Positions 26,726 through 36,132 of a stretch of DNA of 64,000 bases are shown here, piece after piece (positions within the stretch are counted from its first letter, which is position 1; each line of letters starts with the position of its first letter). The position numbers and the translations under genes were made by a program. The DNA comes from RH-AL1 sp965198485 (lineage in GTDB: Bacteria; Pseudomonadota; Alphaproteobacteria; Rhizobiales; Beijerinckiaceae). The stretch is taken from positions 806,001 through 870,000 of the forward strand of contig CBDAPQ010000005.1 in assembly GCA_965198485.1 (NCBI GenBank), in the 5' to 3' direction. Under the pieces are notes generated by a model, which saw only the letters and a program-made list of their open reading frames with translations, had not been told where the DNA came from and made no database searches.

Positions 26726-27955
26726 ATGACCGAGACACTGATCAAGGTCGATCTCTCGCAGTCGGCCTATGACAACGAGATGGTGCATAATCGTTGGCAC
26801 CCCGACATCCCGATGGTCGCGACGGTAAAGCCTGGGGACGACTTCATCATCGAGACCTACGACTGGACCGGCGGATTCATCAAGAACAACGACGACGCTT
26901 CCGACGTCCGCGACATCGATCTTTCCATTGTTCACTTCCTCTCGGGGCCGATCGGCGTCGCAGGCGCCGAGCCAGGCGACCTGCTCGTCGTCGACATCCT
27001 CGACATCGGCACCAAGACCGGCTCCGAATGGGGCTTCAACGGCGCGTTCTCGCGCAAGAACGGCGGCGGCTTCCTCACCGACCATTTCCCGACGGCGCAG
27101 AAGTCGATCTGGGACATCAAAGGCATGTACACGAGCTCGCGCCACGTGCCGGGCGTGAGCTTCGCCGGCCTGGTACACCCCGGCCTGATCGGCTGCTTGC
27201 CCGACCCTAAGCTGCTCGAGCTGTGGAACAAGCGCGAGACCGACTTCATCGCCGCCAACCCGGACCACCCGACCGGCGTCGCCAACGCCCCCTTCGCGCC
27301 GACGGCGCACATGGGCAAGCTCAAGGGCGAGGCTCGCGACAAGGCCGCCGCCAGCGGCGCCCGCACCGTGCCGCCGCGCGAGCACGGCGGCAACATGGAC
27401 ATCAAGGATCTCTCACGCGGCTCGAAGATCTACTTCCCGGTGTATGTGCCGGGCGCAGGGCTCTCGATGGGTGACCTGCACTTCAGCCAGGGCGACGGCG
27501 AGATCACCTTCTGCGGCGCCGTCGAGATGGCCGGCTGGCTGCACCTCAAGGTCGAGGTGATCAAGGACGGCATGGCCAAGTACGGGATCAAGAGCCCGAT
27601 CTTCAAGCCGAGCCCGATCAAGCCGAACTACACCGATTTTCTCATCTTCGATGGCATCTCCGTCGACGAGATGGGCAAGCAATATTACCTTGACGTCGGC
27701 GTAGCTTACCGACAGGCGTGTCTCGCCGCGATTGAATATCTGAAGAAGTTCGGGTACTCCGGCGAGCAGGTTTATTCGATCCTCGGCACGGCTCCGGTGC
27801 AGGGCCATATCTCGGGCGTGGTCGACGTGCCCAATGCCTGCGCCACGCTGTGGATTCCCACCGAGATCTTCGACTTCGACATCAACCCGGGCATGGCCGG
27901 CCCGACCAAGTTCCTCGACGGCAGCGTGACGCTGCCGACCGCCCCCGACCTTTGA
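26726..27955 (+). CDS. fmdA: Formamidase
   Basis: Hydrolyses formamide to formate and ammonia. The 409-residue protein belongs to the FmdA/AmdA acetamidase/formamidase family; markers are HNRWHPDIPMVATVKPGDDF, the Glu/Asp metal-type region GDLLVVDILDIG, PGVSFAGLVHPGLIGCLP and CGAVEMAGWLHLKVEV. The ATG at 26726 follows a GAAGGAG site. It lies 66 bases after urtE in the same direction. Its product formate can be oxidised by the formate dehydrogenase encoded at 100-4833. Confidence 0.95.
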   Translation: MTETLIKVDLSQSAYDNEMVHNRWHPDIPMVATVKPGDDFIIETYDWTGGFIKNNDDASDVRDIDLSIVHFLSGPIGVAGAEPGDLLVVDILDIGTKTGSEWGFNGAFSRKNGGGFLTDHFPTAQKSIWDIKGMYTSSRHVPGVSFAGLVHPGLIGCLPDPKLLELWNKRETDFIAANPDHPTGVANAPFAPTAHMGKLKGEARDKAAASGARTVPPREHGGNMDIKDLSRGSKIYFPVYVPGAGLSMGDLHFSQGDGEITFCGAVEMAGWLHLKVEVIKDGMAKYGIKSPIFKPSPIKPNYTDFLIFDGISVDEMGKQYYLDVGVAYRQACLAAIEYLKKFGYSGEQVYSILGTAPVQGHISGVVDVPNACATLWIPTEIFDFDINPGMAGPTKFLDGSVTLPTAPDL

Positions 27956-27966
27956 GGAGCGGAGCG

Positions 27967-28293
27967 ATGCCGATCTACGATTACGATTGCCCGGAGTGCG
28001 GCCCGTTCACCGCGTTCCGCGACATGGCGGACTATGCCAAGCCGACGAAATGCGACGATTGCGGCGCATCGGCACCGCGCGCGATGCTCAATGCTCCTGC
28101 GATCGCCGGCATGGACGCCGGGCTGCGCCGCGGCCTCGCCATCAACGAGCGCTCGCGCCACGAGCCGCGGCGCTCCGCCAGCGCGCATCCTTCCGGATGC
28201 GGCTGCTGCAGCACGGCTACGCGACCTGCCGCCGCGGCGGCCGGTGCGGCGAAGTCTTTCGTCGGACGCCGCCCCTGGATGATTAGTCACTGA
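27967..28293 (+). CDS. fmdB: FmdB-type zinc-ribbon protein
   Basis: A 108-residue protein beginning MPIYDYDCPECGPFTAFRDM with a second Cys pair (CDDCGAS): the FmdB zinc ribbon, first noted as a putative regulator of amidase/formamidase operons. The C-terminal half is Ala/Ser/Arg-rich with CGCC. It starts 11 bases after fmdA, so the two are co-transcribed. Confidence 0.88.
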   Translation: MPIYDYDCPECGPFTAFRDMADYAKPTKCDDCGASAPRAMLNAPAIAGMDAGLRRGLAINERSRHEPRRSASAHPSGCGCCSTATRPAAAAAGAAKSFVGRRPWMISH

Positions 28294-28304
28294 TCAGTAG
28301 CAAA

Positions 28305-28327
28305 CCGCGGCGAATCTTTCGCCGCGG
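28305..28327. terminator. Intergenic hairpin after fmdB
   Basis: A perfect 10-bp stem (CCGCGGCGAA / TTCGCCGCGG) with a 3-base loop lies between fmdB and the next gene. There is no T-run, so it is more likely an mRNA-processing or attenuating hairpin than a classical terminator. Confidence 0.45.
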
Positions 28328-28350
28328 CCGTCTGTGTGCGAGGAGACGTG

Positions 28351-29367
28351 ATGTCCGACTACCAAGTCTACGATTGCGGCGACGTTGTTCTGCAGTCGGG
28401 CGCTACGCTGCGGGACGCCAAGCTCGCATACAAGACGTTCGGTACGCTCAACGCCGACAAGACCAACGCGATCGTCTATCCGACTTGGTACTCCGGCCAG
28501 CACTATGAGAACGAGTGGCTGGTCGGCGAAGGCAAGGCGCTCGACCCGACCAAGTACTTCATCATCATTCCCAATATGTTCTGCAACGGGCTGTCGTCGT
28601 CACCGAGCAACACCAAAGGCGCTTGGGCCGGCCCGCGCTTTCCCCGCGTGACCGCCCACGACAACGTCAAGCAGCAGCATCGCCTCGTCGCCGGGCATTT
28701 CGGCATCGCGACGCTGCCGCTCGTCACAGGCTGGTCGATGGGCGCGCTGCAGACCTATCATTGGGGCTCCATGTACCCTGACATGGTGCAGCGAATCCTG
28801 CCGTTCCAAGGCTCGGCCAAGTGCTCGCGGCATAATTTCGTCTTCCTCGAAGGCGCCAAGGCGGCACTGATGGCCGACGCCGCTTTCGCCGACGGCTGGT
28901 ACAACGCGCCGCCCGAGAAGGGCCTCCGCGCCTTCGGCCGCGTCTACGCCGGCTGGGGCCTGTCGCAGACCTTCTACCGCGAGGAGGCCGACCTGAAGAT
29001 CATGGGCTTCGCCAGCCTGGAGGACTTCCTCGTCGGCTTCTGGGAAGGGCTTTTCCTCGCGCGCGACGCCAACAACCTGCTCGGCATGCTGTGGACCTGG
29101 CAGCACGGCGACATCAGCGCCAACGCGATGTACGGCGGGGACATGGCCAAGGCGCTCGGCGCAATCAAGGCCAAGGCGATCCTGATGCCGGCCTCCACCG
29201 ACCTCTACTTTCCGCCCGAGGACAACGCGATCGAGGCCAGGCTCATGCCCAATGCCGAATTGCGGATCGTCGACACGTTCTGGGGCCATTTCGCCGGCGG
29301 CCCCGGCACCAGCCCCGACGACATCGCCGTGCTCGACGCGGCACTAAAGGAGCTGCTGGCGAGATGA
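28351..29367 (+). CDS. Alpha/beta hydrolase, MetX-like
   Basis: A 338-residue member of the homoserine O-acetyltransferase-like branch of alpha/beta hydrolases. YPTWYSGQHYENEWLVGEG and FIIIPNMFCNGLSSSPSN lead to the nucleophile region PLVTGWSMGALQTYHWGSMYP (Ser of GWSMGA). Acid and His residues probably lie in PASTDLYFPPEDN and FWGHFAGGPG. An AGGAG site precedes the ATG. Its position after fmdAB suggests a role in the same amide pathway, but the substrate is unknown. Confidence 0.82.
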   Translation: MSDYQVYDCGDVVLQSGATLRDAKLAYKTFGTLNADKTNAIVYPTWYSGQHYENEWLVGEGKALDPTKYFIIIPNMFCNGLSSSPSNTKGAWAGPRFPRVTAHDNVKQQHRLVAGHFGIATLPLVTGWSMGALQTYHWGSMYPDMVQRILPFQGSAKCSRHNFVFLEGAKAALMADAAFADGWYNAPPEKGLRAFGRVYAGWGLSQTFYREEADLKIMGFASLEDFLVGFWEGLFLARDANNLLGMLWTWQHGDISANAMYGGDMAKALGAIKAKAILMPASTDLYFPPEDNAIEARLMPNAELRIVDTFWGHFAGGPGTSPDDIAVLDAALKELLAR

Positions 29368-29374
29368 GGGAGCC

Positions 29375-30205
29375 ATGACCACGAACGCGGCCGGGACGCA
29401 GGGCGACGCCGAACCCCGCGCCGCCACCCAGGCCCATGTGGCCAACCTCTACCGCTACCCCATAAAGGGGCTGTCGCCCCAGGCAGCAGCGTCTCTCGAC
29501 CTGGTCGCGGGCGAGGGCCTGCCGGCGGACCGCCGCTTTGCGCTGGCGCTCGGCAGCACCGCGTTCGATCCCGCCATGCCGGAACCGCTCGACAAGGGCC
29601 ACTTCCTGATGCTGCGGCGCGACGAGAGCCTCGCCGCGCTCGAGACCCACTACGATGCCGCCAGCGCCCGCCTGTCGATCGTCGAGCCGGGCGGCGCCAG
29701 GTTCGAGGCCGATCTCTCGACCGATGACGGCCGCACCGCGACCGAGCGCTTCTTCCAGGACTACATCGGCGAGGCCTGCGAGGGCCGACCCAAGCTCGTC
29801 GAGGCGGAGGGGCACAAGTTCACCGACATCAGCGTGGTGTCGCCGCGCATGATGCGCGCGATCTCGGTGGTCAACCTCGCCTCCGTGCGCGATTTCGCCG
29901 AGCGCGTCGGGCGACCGCTCGACCCGTTGCGCTTCCGCGCGAACATCCACGTCGACGGCGTGGCGGCGTGGGACGAACTCGAATGGGTCGGCCGCGACGT
30001 GGCGATCGGCAGCGCCCGGTTGCGTGGCGTGCTGCGCACCAAGCGCTGCGCTGCCATCGACGTCGATCCCCGCACCGGCGCCCGCGACACCAACCTGGCC
30101 AAGGCGTTGGTCAAGACCTACGGACACCCAGATTGCGGGATCTACCTCGAAGTCCTGCAAAGCGGCGTGATCCGGCCCGGCGACGGGCTTCGCCTGCTGT
30201 CCTGA
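29375..30205 (+). CDS. MOSC domain protein
   Basis: A 276-residue protein with the MOSC N-terminal beta-barrel (VANLYRYPIKGLSPQAA) and the MOSC core (LDPLRFRANIHVDG...RLRGVLRTKRCAAIDVDPRTGARD), including the conserved Cys of TKRC. MOSC proteins bind molybdenum cofactor or act as sulfur carriers and N-hydroxylated-substrate reductases. A link to the molybdenum-dependent formate dehydrogenase is possible but only inferred. It is 7 bases after the hydrolase gene. Confidence 0.88.
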   Translation: MTTNAAGTQGDAEPRAATQAHVANLYRYPIKGLSPQAAASLDLVAGEGLPADRRFALALGSTAFDPAMPEPLDKGHFLMLRRDESLAALETHYDAASARLSIVEPGGARFEADLSTDDGRTATERFFQDYIGEACEGRPKLVEAEGHKFTDISVVSPRMMRAISVVNLASVRDFAERVGRPLDPLRFRANIHVDGVAAWDELEWVGRDVAIGSARLRGVLRTKRCAAIDVDPRTGARDTNLAKALVKTYGHPDCGIYLEVLQSGVIRPGDGLRLLS

Positions 30206-30616
30206 CGATCACACCAACGGAGAGGGCCGTCTAAGTCCGGCAGCCTTCTCCAGCTATCCGTGGCGCCTCGCCAACTAGCCGCCTGTGGTTTCACCTACAG
30301 CCAACCGCGCCGCCTCGGACGCTCACCCTGCACCCGACCTTCGCCGCCATGGGCAGGTAAGCACCCCGTGAGGGGACGCGGCGCTCGATCGCCGCCCATC
30401 TCGCATGTCTCCTTCAGCATTCCAAGTTCGGCGATTTGCATCCTTTAATGAGGTGAATAGTAATTCATCCGGAGCTTAAGCCTAAGCCGTAAATCGAAAG
30501 CTTACCATGAACGCGCCGGAAGCACTGCCAAAACAAGGCGGGCGATAAGATGGTTCAAAGCTCGTTCCCGGTCGAACTATTGCAGACGTGTTTGCGATCC
30601 TTGATCGGAGACAATC
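30206..30616. other. Intergenic region before the exopolysaccharide genes
   Basis: No ORF is convincing. The second half is clearly lower in GC than its surroundings and contains the inverted repeat TGAAT-AGTA-ATTCA at 30454-30467, a possible operator for the downstream glycosyltransferase gene. Confidence 0.4.
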
Positions 30617-32110
30617 ATGTCGCAGTCTGCCTTGGAGACGCTCTACGCTCCGCCGAAGCCATCTTTCCTCTTGTGGAAACGAGAAAACAAGACGACGACC
30701 GCAGTCGAACTCTTTGGGTTCAACATCAACGACACGACGATCCAAGATGCCGCGTGTTCTCTTGTGCAAGCCGCACGAGATAGAGTCGAGACGACGGTAG
30801 CCTTCCTGAACGCCAACAGCGTCAATCACGCGTTCGATGAGCCGCGTTACGCGCGCGTCTTGTCGAGCGCTACGATCCGTTACGCCGACGGCAGCGGAAT
30901 GGCGCTTGCCGCAAAGCTCCTCGGCTGTCCTCTCACCTCCAACGTCAATGGCACCGACCTCCTTCCGGTGCTAGCGGCAGAGGCGGCGCGCAACGATCTT
31001 TCGCTTTATTGCCTCGGTGGTCGCGAGGGCGTCGCCGCAGCAGCGGCTTCAGCTCTCAAAGAGCGTTATCCCACGCTGAGGATCGTAGGCGCACGCCACG
31101 GCTATTTCGAGCCGGGTAGCCGTGAGGAAAGCCAAGCCATCGCGGATATCAACGCGAGCCGCGCCGACATCCTGCTCATAGGTCTCGGTGTTCCGCATCA
31201 GGATCTATGGCTTGCGAGAAACAGGCGTACCTTGTTGCCACCCGTGAGGCTCGGAGTTGGCGGTCTATTCGATTTCTTCTCGGGCCGCGTACCGCGCGCG
31301 CCGAAGATCCTGCGCGACCACGGCCTAGAATGGATCTGGCGTCTCTGTCAGGAACCCCGCCGCATGTGGCGGCGCTACTTGCTCGGCAATCTCATATTCG
31401 GTCTGCGTACCTTTCGGTGTCTCCTGGCACGCCGGCTCGCGCGAGGATCGACAAGTCCGCTCTGGTCTGACGGCTCGCGGCGCCTCGAGCGCCTCGACGC
31501 GTTGAGCCACCGCTTATCCGCCAAGCGGCTTCTCGACATCGTCATATCTGTCCTTGGTCTCGCCGCTTTGTCTCCCGTGCTCGGGATCGTTGCCCTCACG
31601 ATTCGGATCGACACGCCTGGGCCGGTCCTCTACCGGCACAAACGGATTGGGCTCACCGGCCGACCCTTCCTGATGGCCAAGTTCAGGTCGATGGCCGTTG
31701 GCGCCGACAAGCTGCACCAGAGCATGCAAGGTACCGTCGTTACGGCGCACGATATTCGCTTCAAGGCGAAGCAGGACGCGCGAGTGACGCGCGTTGGCCG
31801 CTTCATCCGCCGCTGGTCGCTCGATGAGCTTCCGCAACTCTGGAACGTTCTGATCGGCGACATGTCGCTCGTGGGCCCAAGGCCGGCGCTGCCGAGCGAG
31901 GTCGCGCACTACGGCTGTGAAGATCGAGACCGGCTCCTCGCCACTCCTGGCATCACCGGTAGTTGGCAGGTCACCGGTCGTGCCGACATCGATTTCGTAG
32001 GCCAGGTCGCACTCGACCGGGACTACGTGCGCCATACATCGCTCCGGCTCGATGCAACCATTCTTCTCCGCACACTACCGGCCATCCTCGCCGGGCGGGG
32101 TGCCTATTGA
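30617..32110 (+). CDS. WecG/TagA glycosyltransferase fused to WcaJ-type sugar-phosphate transferase
   Basis: A 497-residue two-domain enzyme. Residues about 30-245 are GT26 WecG/TagA (FLNANSVNHAF, YADGSGMALAAKLLG, YCLGGREGVAAAAA, LGVPHQDLWLARNR, GVGGLFDFFSGRVPRAP). Residues about 295-497 are a bacterial sugar transferase (SAKRLLDIVISVLGLAALSPVLG, RIGLTGRPFLMAKFRSM, RFIRRWSLDELPQLWNVL, GDMSLVGPRPALPSE). The second half would prime undecaprenyl phosphate with the first sugar, and the first half would add the next. Polymer genes are otherwise missing nearby. Confidence 0.9.
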   Translation: MSQSALETLYAPPKPSFLLWKRENKTTTAVELFGFNINDTTIQDAACSLVQAARDRVETTVAFLNANSVNHAFDEPRYARVLSSATIRYADGSGMALAAKLLGCPLTSNVNGTDLLPVLAAEAARNDLSLYCLGGREGVAAAAASALKERYPTLRIVGARHGYFEPGSREESQAIADINASRADILLIGLGVPHQDLWLARNRRTLLPPVRLGVGGLFDFFSGRVPRAPKILRDHGLEWIWRLCQEPRRMWRRYLLGNLIFGLRTFRCLLARRLARGSTSPLWSDGSRRLERLDALSHRLSAKRLLDIVISVLGLAALSPVLGIVALTIRIDTPGPVLYRHKRIGLTGRPFLMAKFRSMAVGADKLHQSMQGTVVTAHDIRFKAKQDARVTRVGRFIRRWSLDELPQLWNVLIGDMSLVGPRPALPSEVAHYGCEDRDRLLATPGITGSWQVTGRADIDFVGQVALDRDYVRHTSLRLDATILLRTLPAILAGRGAY

Positions 32111-32134
32111 TCTCGATCTTGGAAGGACATGAGG

Positions 32135-33001
32135 ATGCATATCACGCTTCTCGCCGATCGCCCCGCGCGCGACCTCTACCCTATCTGCGACCACCGTCCT
32201 CCCGCCCTGCTTCCGGTCTCCGGGCGTCCGGTCATCGAGCACGTCCTCGCCGCGGTGGCAGCTCGCGGCGGAGGACGGATCGATGTCGTGCTCGGATATG
32301 AAGACCAGCAGACCGAAGCCCATCTTCGAGCCGTACAGTGGCCTCAGAACGATATCCGGTTGTTTCGCGGCCGCGTTCCCGACGAGGATGGCTGGCGCCT
32401 GATGGTAAGAGGAGACGTTTGTCCTCACCCAAGCGAGCTAGAGAGCGCTGTGAACGCCTGTCTCGACCAAAGGCCGATGCCGGTCGCTGTCAATGGCGTC
32501 GTCGGCGTGCTCGAGCCCGGAATGCCGTTGCCGTCGTGGCAGCAGTCCAAACAGGTCATCGCGGCGAGCAAACGCGATAGCGAGGCATGGTGCGGCTTGT
32601 TCCTTTCGTTGGCGGACTATCATCGGCTCGCGATGCGCGCAGCCAAGCAGAGGCTGGGTCTCGCAGGCACGACGATCGCGGGCTGGACCGATGACGACGG
32701 CACTAGAGTCGGAGTGTCCACGAGGATCGCCACACGCAGGCGACTGGGGCCTGGCGTCGTGGTCGGCTCGCATTCGGTCGTCGACCGCGATGTCACGACG
32801 GCGAACGGGGCCTTGATCGGAGATGGATGTTTCATCGGCGCGGGAACGCACCTGGAGAACTCCATCGTGGTCGATGGCACCTTTGTGGCATCCGGATTGA
32901 TGCTCAAGAACGTGATCGTCGCCGGCCAGTGGATCTATCAGATCTCCAGCGACGTGAGCGTGCGTGCGCCCTCTCGCCTGATCCGCTCGCGCTTGCATTG
33001 A
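32135..33001 (+). CDS. Nucleotidyltransferase-like protein with left-handed beta-helix
   Basis: A 288-residue protein. Its N-terminus resembles NDP-sugar pyrophosphorylases (PARDLYPICDHRPPALLPVSGRPVIEHVLAAV), but the usual GxGTRL loop is degenerate (LADRPARDLYPI). Residues 190-270 show hexapeptide-like repeats (GVSTRIATRR, VVVGSHSVVDRDV, ALIGDGCFIGAGTHLENSIV). I choose the ATG at 32135, since GGAAGG is 8 bases before it but only 2 bases before the ATG at 32129. It probably acts with the preceding glycosyltransferase. Confidence 0.75.
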   Translation: MHITLLADRPARDLYPICDHRPPALLPVSGRPVIEHVLAAVAARGGGRIDVVLGYEDQQTEAHLRAVQWPQNDIRLFRGRVPDEDGWRLMVRGDVCPHPSELESAVNACLDQRPMPVAVNGVVGVLEPGMPLPSWQQSKQVIAASKRDSEAWCGLFLSLADYHRLAMRAAKQRLGLAGTTIAGWTDDDGTRVGVSTRIATRRRLGPGVVVGSHSVVDRDVTTANGALIGDGCFIGAGTHLENSIVVDGTFVASGLMLKNVIVAGQWIYQISSDVSVRAPSRLIRSRLH

Positions 33002-33321
33002 CGCGGACGCGGCCACGACGTCAGAACAACGCCGATCCGGTGACGGGAGCGGCGTCGTAGCGTCATGGCGAGCGATCCAAGCCAACGATCCTGGCTTCGC
33101 TTAGACGCGTCATGATCGTGGCGACGATCACTTGGTCGAGCGTCGGCGCAATGGATTTAGCAGCCTCCCTGGCGTCCTACTGATGTGATCGCTCCACCTC
33201 GACCGCGGCGAAACGCAGGCTCAATCAAGCTACTCTCACTCAAGCATCGGATGAATTATACTCATAGCTTTATAGGTCGTGACGGGTAGATCCTACTCCT
33301 CGCGAAGCCGGGAGGATATCC
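33002..33321. other. Intergenic, no feature recognised
   Basis: About 320 bases between the beta-helix gene and dnaQ (convergent). I see no ORF with protein-like content. The part around 33220-33290 is AT-rich. Confidence 0.4.
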
Positions 33322-34032
33322 TCAGCCGGCTGCGGGCGCGGCATGCGCCTCGTAGGTCGCCCACATCGACGCCCCGCCAAGCTCGGCCACGAAGGCGGCA
33401 TGGGCCGCCGCCTCCTCCGCCGTGAGTCGCGGCGCCAGCGGCACCGGGCGGGCGCGGCGCACGGCCGAGGAGACGCCGCCCCAGCCGCGCGTCGCCGGGC
33501 CGGCGAAGACCAGCGTGGTCTGCCGGCCGCCGGTCAGCTCGGCGTAGACCTCCGCGAGGATCTCGGAATCGAGCAGGGCGCCGTGCTTGGTGCGGCGCGA
33601 ATTGTCGATCCCGTAGCGCGAGCACAAAGCGTCGAGGCTGGCCGGCGCGCCGGGATGGCGCCGGCGCGCCAACGCCAGCGTGTCGACCATCAGCCCGGGG
33701 TCGAGCGGCGGGCGGCCCAGCGTCACCAGCTCGGCCGACAGGAAGTGGAAATCGAACTCGGCGTTGTGAGCGACGAGCTTGGCATCGGCGAGGAAGTCGA
33801 CGAGCTCGTCGACAACGTCGACGAAAAGCGGCTTGCCGGCGAGGAACTCGGCGGAGAGGCCGTGGACGTTGAACGCCTCCTCCGGCATGTCGCGCTGCGG
33901 GTCGAGGTACTTGTGGAAGGTCTTGCCGGTGGGGATGCCGTTCAGCAGCTCGACGCAGCCGATCTCCACCACGCGATGACCCGTCGCCGGGTCGAGCCCG
34001 GTGGTCTCCGTGTCGAAGACGATCTCACGCAA
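33322..34032 (-). CDS. dnaQ: DNA polymerase III epsilon subunit
   Basis: The 3'-5' proofreading exonuclease. The 236-residue protein has the DEDDh motifs: Exo I FDTETTGLDP, Exo II AHNAEFDFHFL and Exo III KHGALLDSEILAEVY. It overlaps coaE by 8 bases. The order ppsR-maf-aroE-coaE-dnaQ is the conserved origin-proximal block of many Alphaproteobacteria. Confidence 0.95.
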   Translation of the reverse strand: MREIVFDTETTGLDPATGHRVVEIGCVELLNGIPTGKTFHKYLDPQRDMPEEAFNVHGLSAEFLAGKPLFVDVVDELVDFLADAKLVAHNAEFDFHFLSAELVTLGRPPLDPGLMVDTLALARRRHPGAPASLDALCSRYGIDNSRRTKHGALLDSEILAEVYAELTGGRQTTLVFAGPATRGWGGVSSAVRRARPVPLAPRLTAEEAAAHAAFVAELGGASMWATYEAHAAPAAG

Positions 34033-34618
34033 AGCCGTCGTTCCCGAGCGCCGCGATCACGGCCTCCACCTGCCGCTCCGCCGCCTCGAGTCCTTCGCCG
34101 GTCTCGATCACGAATCGGGCGCGCCGGCGCTTCTCGGCGTCCGGCATCTGCTTGGCGACTATGGCCTCGAAGCGCGCCTCCGTCATGCCCGGACGGGCCA
34201 GTACGCGGGCCTTCTGCACAGCTTTGGGCGCCGAGACGAGCACCACGGCATCGACCGCGGCGTCGCCACCGGTCTCGTAGAGCAGCGGCACGTCGAGCAC
34301 GGTGATACGGGTCCCCGCCTCGCGGGCAGCAGCGACGAAACGCTCGCGTTCCGTTCGCACGAGCGGATGCACGATCGCCTCGAGCCGTTTTATCGCGGCT
34401 GGTTCGCCGAACACGTGCCGGCCCAGCGCCTCGCGGTCGATCGCGCCATCCCGCGTCACGCCGGGAAAGGCGGCCTCGACCGCCGCCACGGCATTGCCGC
34501 GATAGAGCCGGTGCACGGTGGCATCGGAATCGAAGACGGGAATGGACCGCGCGGAAAACATTGCGGCGGTGGTGGACTTGCCCATGCCGACCGAGCCGGT
34601 GAGGCCGAGGAGGATCAT
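34025..34618 (-). CDS. coaE: Dephospho-CoA kinase
   Basis: Catalyses the last step of coenzyme A synthesis. The 197-residue protein has the P-loop GLTGSVGMGKSTTA, FDSDATVHRLY, HPLVRTERERF and VLDVPLLYETG. It lies between aroE and dnaQ in the leftward operon. Confidence 0.95.
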   Translation of the reverse strand: MILLGLTGSVGMGKSTTAAMFSARSIPVFDSDATVHRLYRGNAVAAVEAAFPGVTRDGAIDREALGRHVFGEPAAIKRLEAIVHPLVRTERERFVAAAREAGTRITVLDVPLLYETGGDAAVDAVVLVSAPKAVQKARVLARPGMTEARFEAIVAKQMPDAEKRRRARFVIETGEGLEAAERQVEAVIAALGNDGFA

Positions 34619-34637
34619 GCCGGGTGCACGCCCATGA

Positions 34638-35477
34638 TCACGCCGAACCGTGCGCGATGTCCGCCTCGACGAGCGCGCGCAGCTCGGGGGTGACGGCTGG
34701 CGTCACGCCGAACCAGCGGGCGAAGCCGGGGACGGCTTGGTGCAGCAGCATGCCGAGACCGCTGACGGTGCGCAGGCCGCGGGCCGCGGCGGCGCGCAGC
34801 AGCGCGGTCTCCCGGGGCACGTAGACGATGTCGTCGACCACGGAGTGCGCCGGCAGCGCTGCGAGGTCGAGATCGAGCGGCAGCTGGCCGTGCATGCCGG
34901 CTGACGTGGTGTTGACCAGAAGGTCGGCGCCGGCGAGCGCCTCGGGCAGCGCCTCCAGCGGGAGCGACGTGCCGCCGAGTCGCTGCGTCAGCGCCTCGGC
35001 CCGGGCCAGGGTGCGGTTGGCGACGAGGATCTCGGCGAAGCCGCGAGCGACCAGCGCGTCGACGATCGCCCGCGCCGCGCCGCCGGCGCCGATCACCACG
35101 GCACGGCGCTTATGGACATCCCAGCCTTCGGCCTCGGCGTCGAGCGCACTGGAGAAGCCGGCGCCGTCGGTTGAATCTCCCCAGAGTTCTCCACCGTCCA
35201 TCCACAGCGTATTGACCGCGCCGAGCCGCTCGGCCGCGGGGGTCAGCCGGTCGCAGAGCGCGAATACGGCTTCCTTGTGCGGGATGGTGACGTTGCCCCC
35301 GACGTAATCGCCCGAACGAAGCCTGGCGACGAAGACGGCGAGTTCCTCCGGCGGCACGGCGATCTTCTCGTAGGTCCCGGCTAGGCCGTGGCGGGCAAGC
35401 CAATGCCGGTGGATCAGCGGCGAGCGCGAATGCGCGATCGGCCAGCCGACGACACCGGCGTGCCTGATCCAGATCAC
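34638..35477 (-). CDS. aroE: Shikimate dehydrogenase
   Basis: NADPH-dependent reduction of 3-dehydroshikimate. In the 279-residue product, GWPIAHSRSPLIHRHWL, GGNVTIPHKEAVF (catalytic Lys), STDGAGF and the nucleotide loop GAGGAARAIVDAL are clear. It overlaps maf by 4 bases. Confidence 0.95.
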   Translation of the reverse strand: MIWIRHAGVVGWPIAHSRSPLIHRHWLARHGLAGTYEKIAVPPEELAVFVARLRSGDYVGGNVTIPHKEAVFALCDRLTPAAERLGAVNTLWMDGGELWGDSTDGAGFSSALDAEAEGWDVHKRRAVVIGAGGAARAIVDALVARGFAEILVANRTLARAEALTQRLGGTSLPLEALPEALAGADLLVNTTSAGMHGQLPLDLDLAALPAHSVVDDIVYVPRETALLRAAAARGLRTVSGLGMLLHQAVPGFARWFGVTPAVTPELRALVEADIAHGSA

Positions 35478-36088
35478 ACCTCCACCGCGCCGATCCCGCG
35501 AAGGATCCGCAGCAATGGCAGCATAGGCAGCCCGAGGATTGTCGATTGCTCGCCTTCGATCGCCTCGAAGAGGTGGATGCCGAGCCCTTCCACCGCGTAG
35601 CCGCCGACGCTCGAGAGCACGCTGTCGCCGGCGAGATCGAGGTAGCAGTCGACGAAAGCCGCGGAGAAGGGACGGCAGGTAAGGTGCGCCTCGGCGCAGG
35701 CCTCGGCCTCGACGATGCCGTCGCGCATGAGACAGACCGCGGCGTGCAGCGTGTGGGTGCGACCCGACATGGCGGCGATCTGCCGGCGCGCCGCCGCCCG
35801 GTCCTCCGGCTTGCTAATCAGGCCGCCTTCGAGCGACAGCGTCTGGTCGGCGCCGACCACGAGGCGGCCGGGGTGCTCGGCGCTAATCACGCGCGCCTTC
35901 TCGCCGGCGAGGGTCGCCGCCACCGTCGCGCCGTCGGCGGCAGACCCCAGCGTCGCCTGGACGCCGCGCTCGTCGACGCCGGCGTCGATCGCCTCGAAGG
36001 GGATGCCCGAGGCGGCGAGGAGCGCGCGCCGCGCCTGGCTCTTGGAGGCGAGGACGAGGGGACGGGGCAGCAACCAGAGATTGGGCAT
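35474..36088 (-). CDS. maf: Maf-like nucleoside triphosphate pyrophosphatase
   Basis: The 204-residue Maf/YceF family protein hydrolyses non-canonical or modified NTPs and has been linked to septum control. Motifs are LVLASKSQARRALL (substrate loop), LVVGADQTLSL (catalytic Asp) and YLDLAGDSVLSSVGGYAVEGLG. It lies between ppsR and aroE. Confidence 0.93.
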   Translation of the reverse strand: MPNLWLLPRPLVLASKSQARRALLAASGIPFEAIDAGVDERGVQATLGSAADGATVAATLAGEKARVISAEHPGRLVVGADQTLSLEGGLISKPEDRAAARRQIAAMSGRTHTLHAAVCLMRDGIVEAEACAEAHLTCRPFSAAFVDCYLDLAGDSVLSSVGGYAVEGLGIHLFEAIEGEQSTILGLPMLPLLRILRGIGAVEV

Positions 36089-36132
36089 CGATCCTCGATG
36101 TCGCGCGACGTGGTCGACGGGTGGCGACGCGC

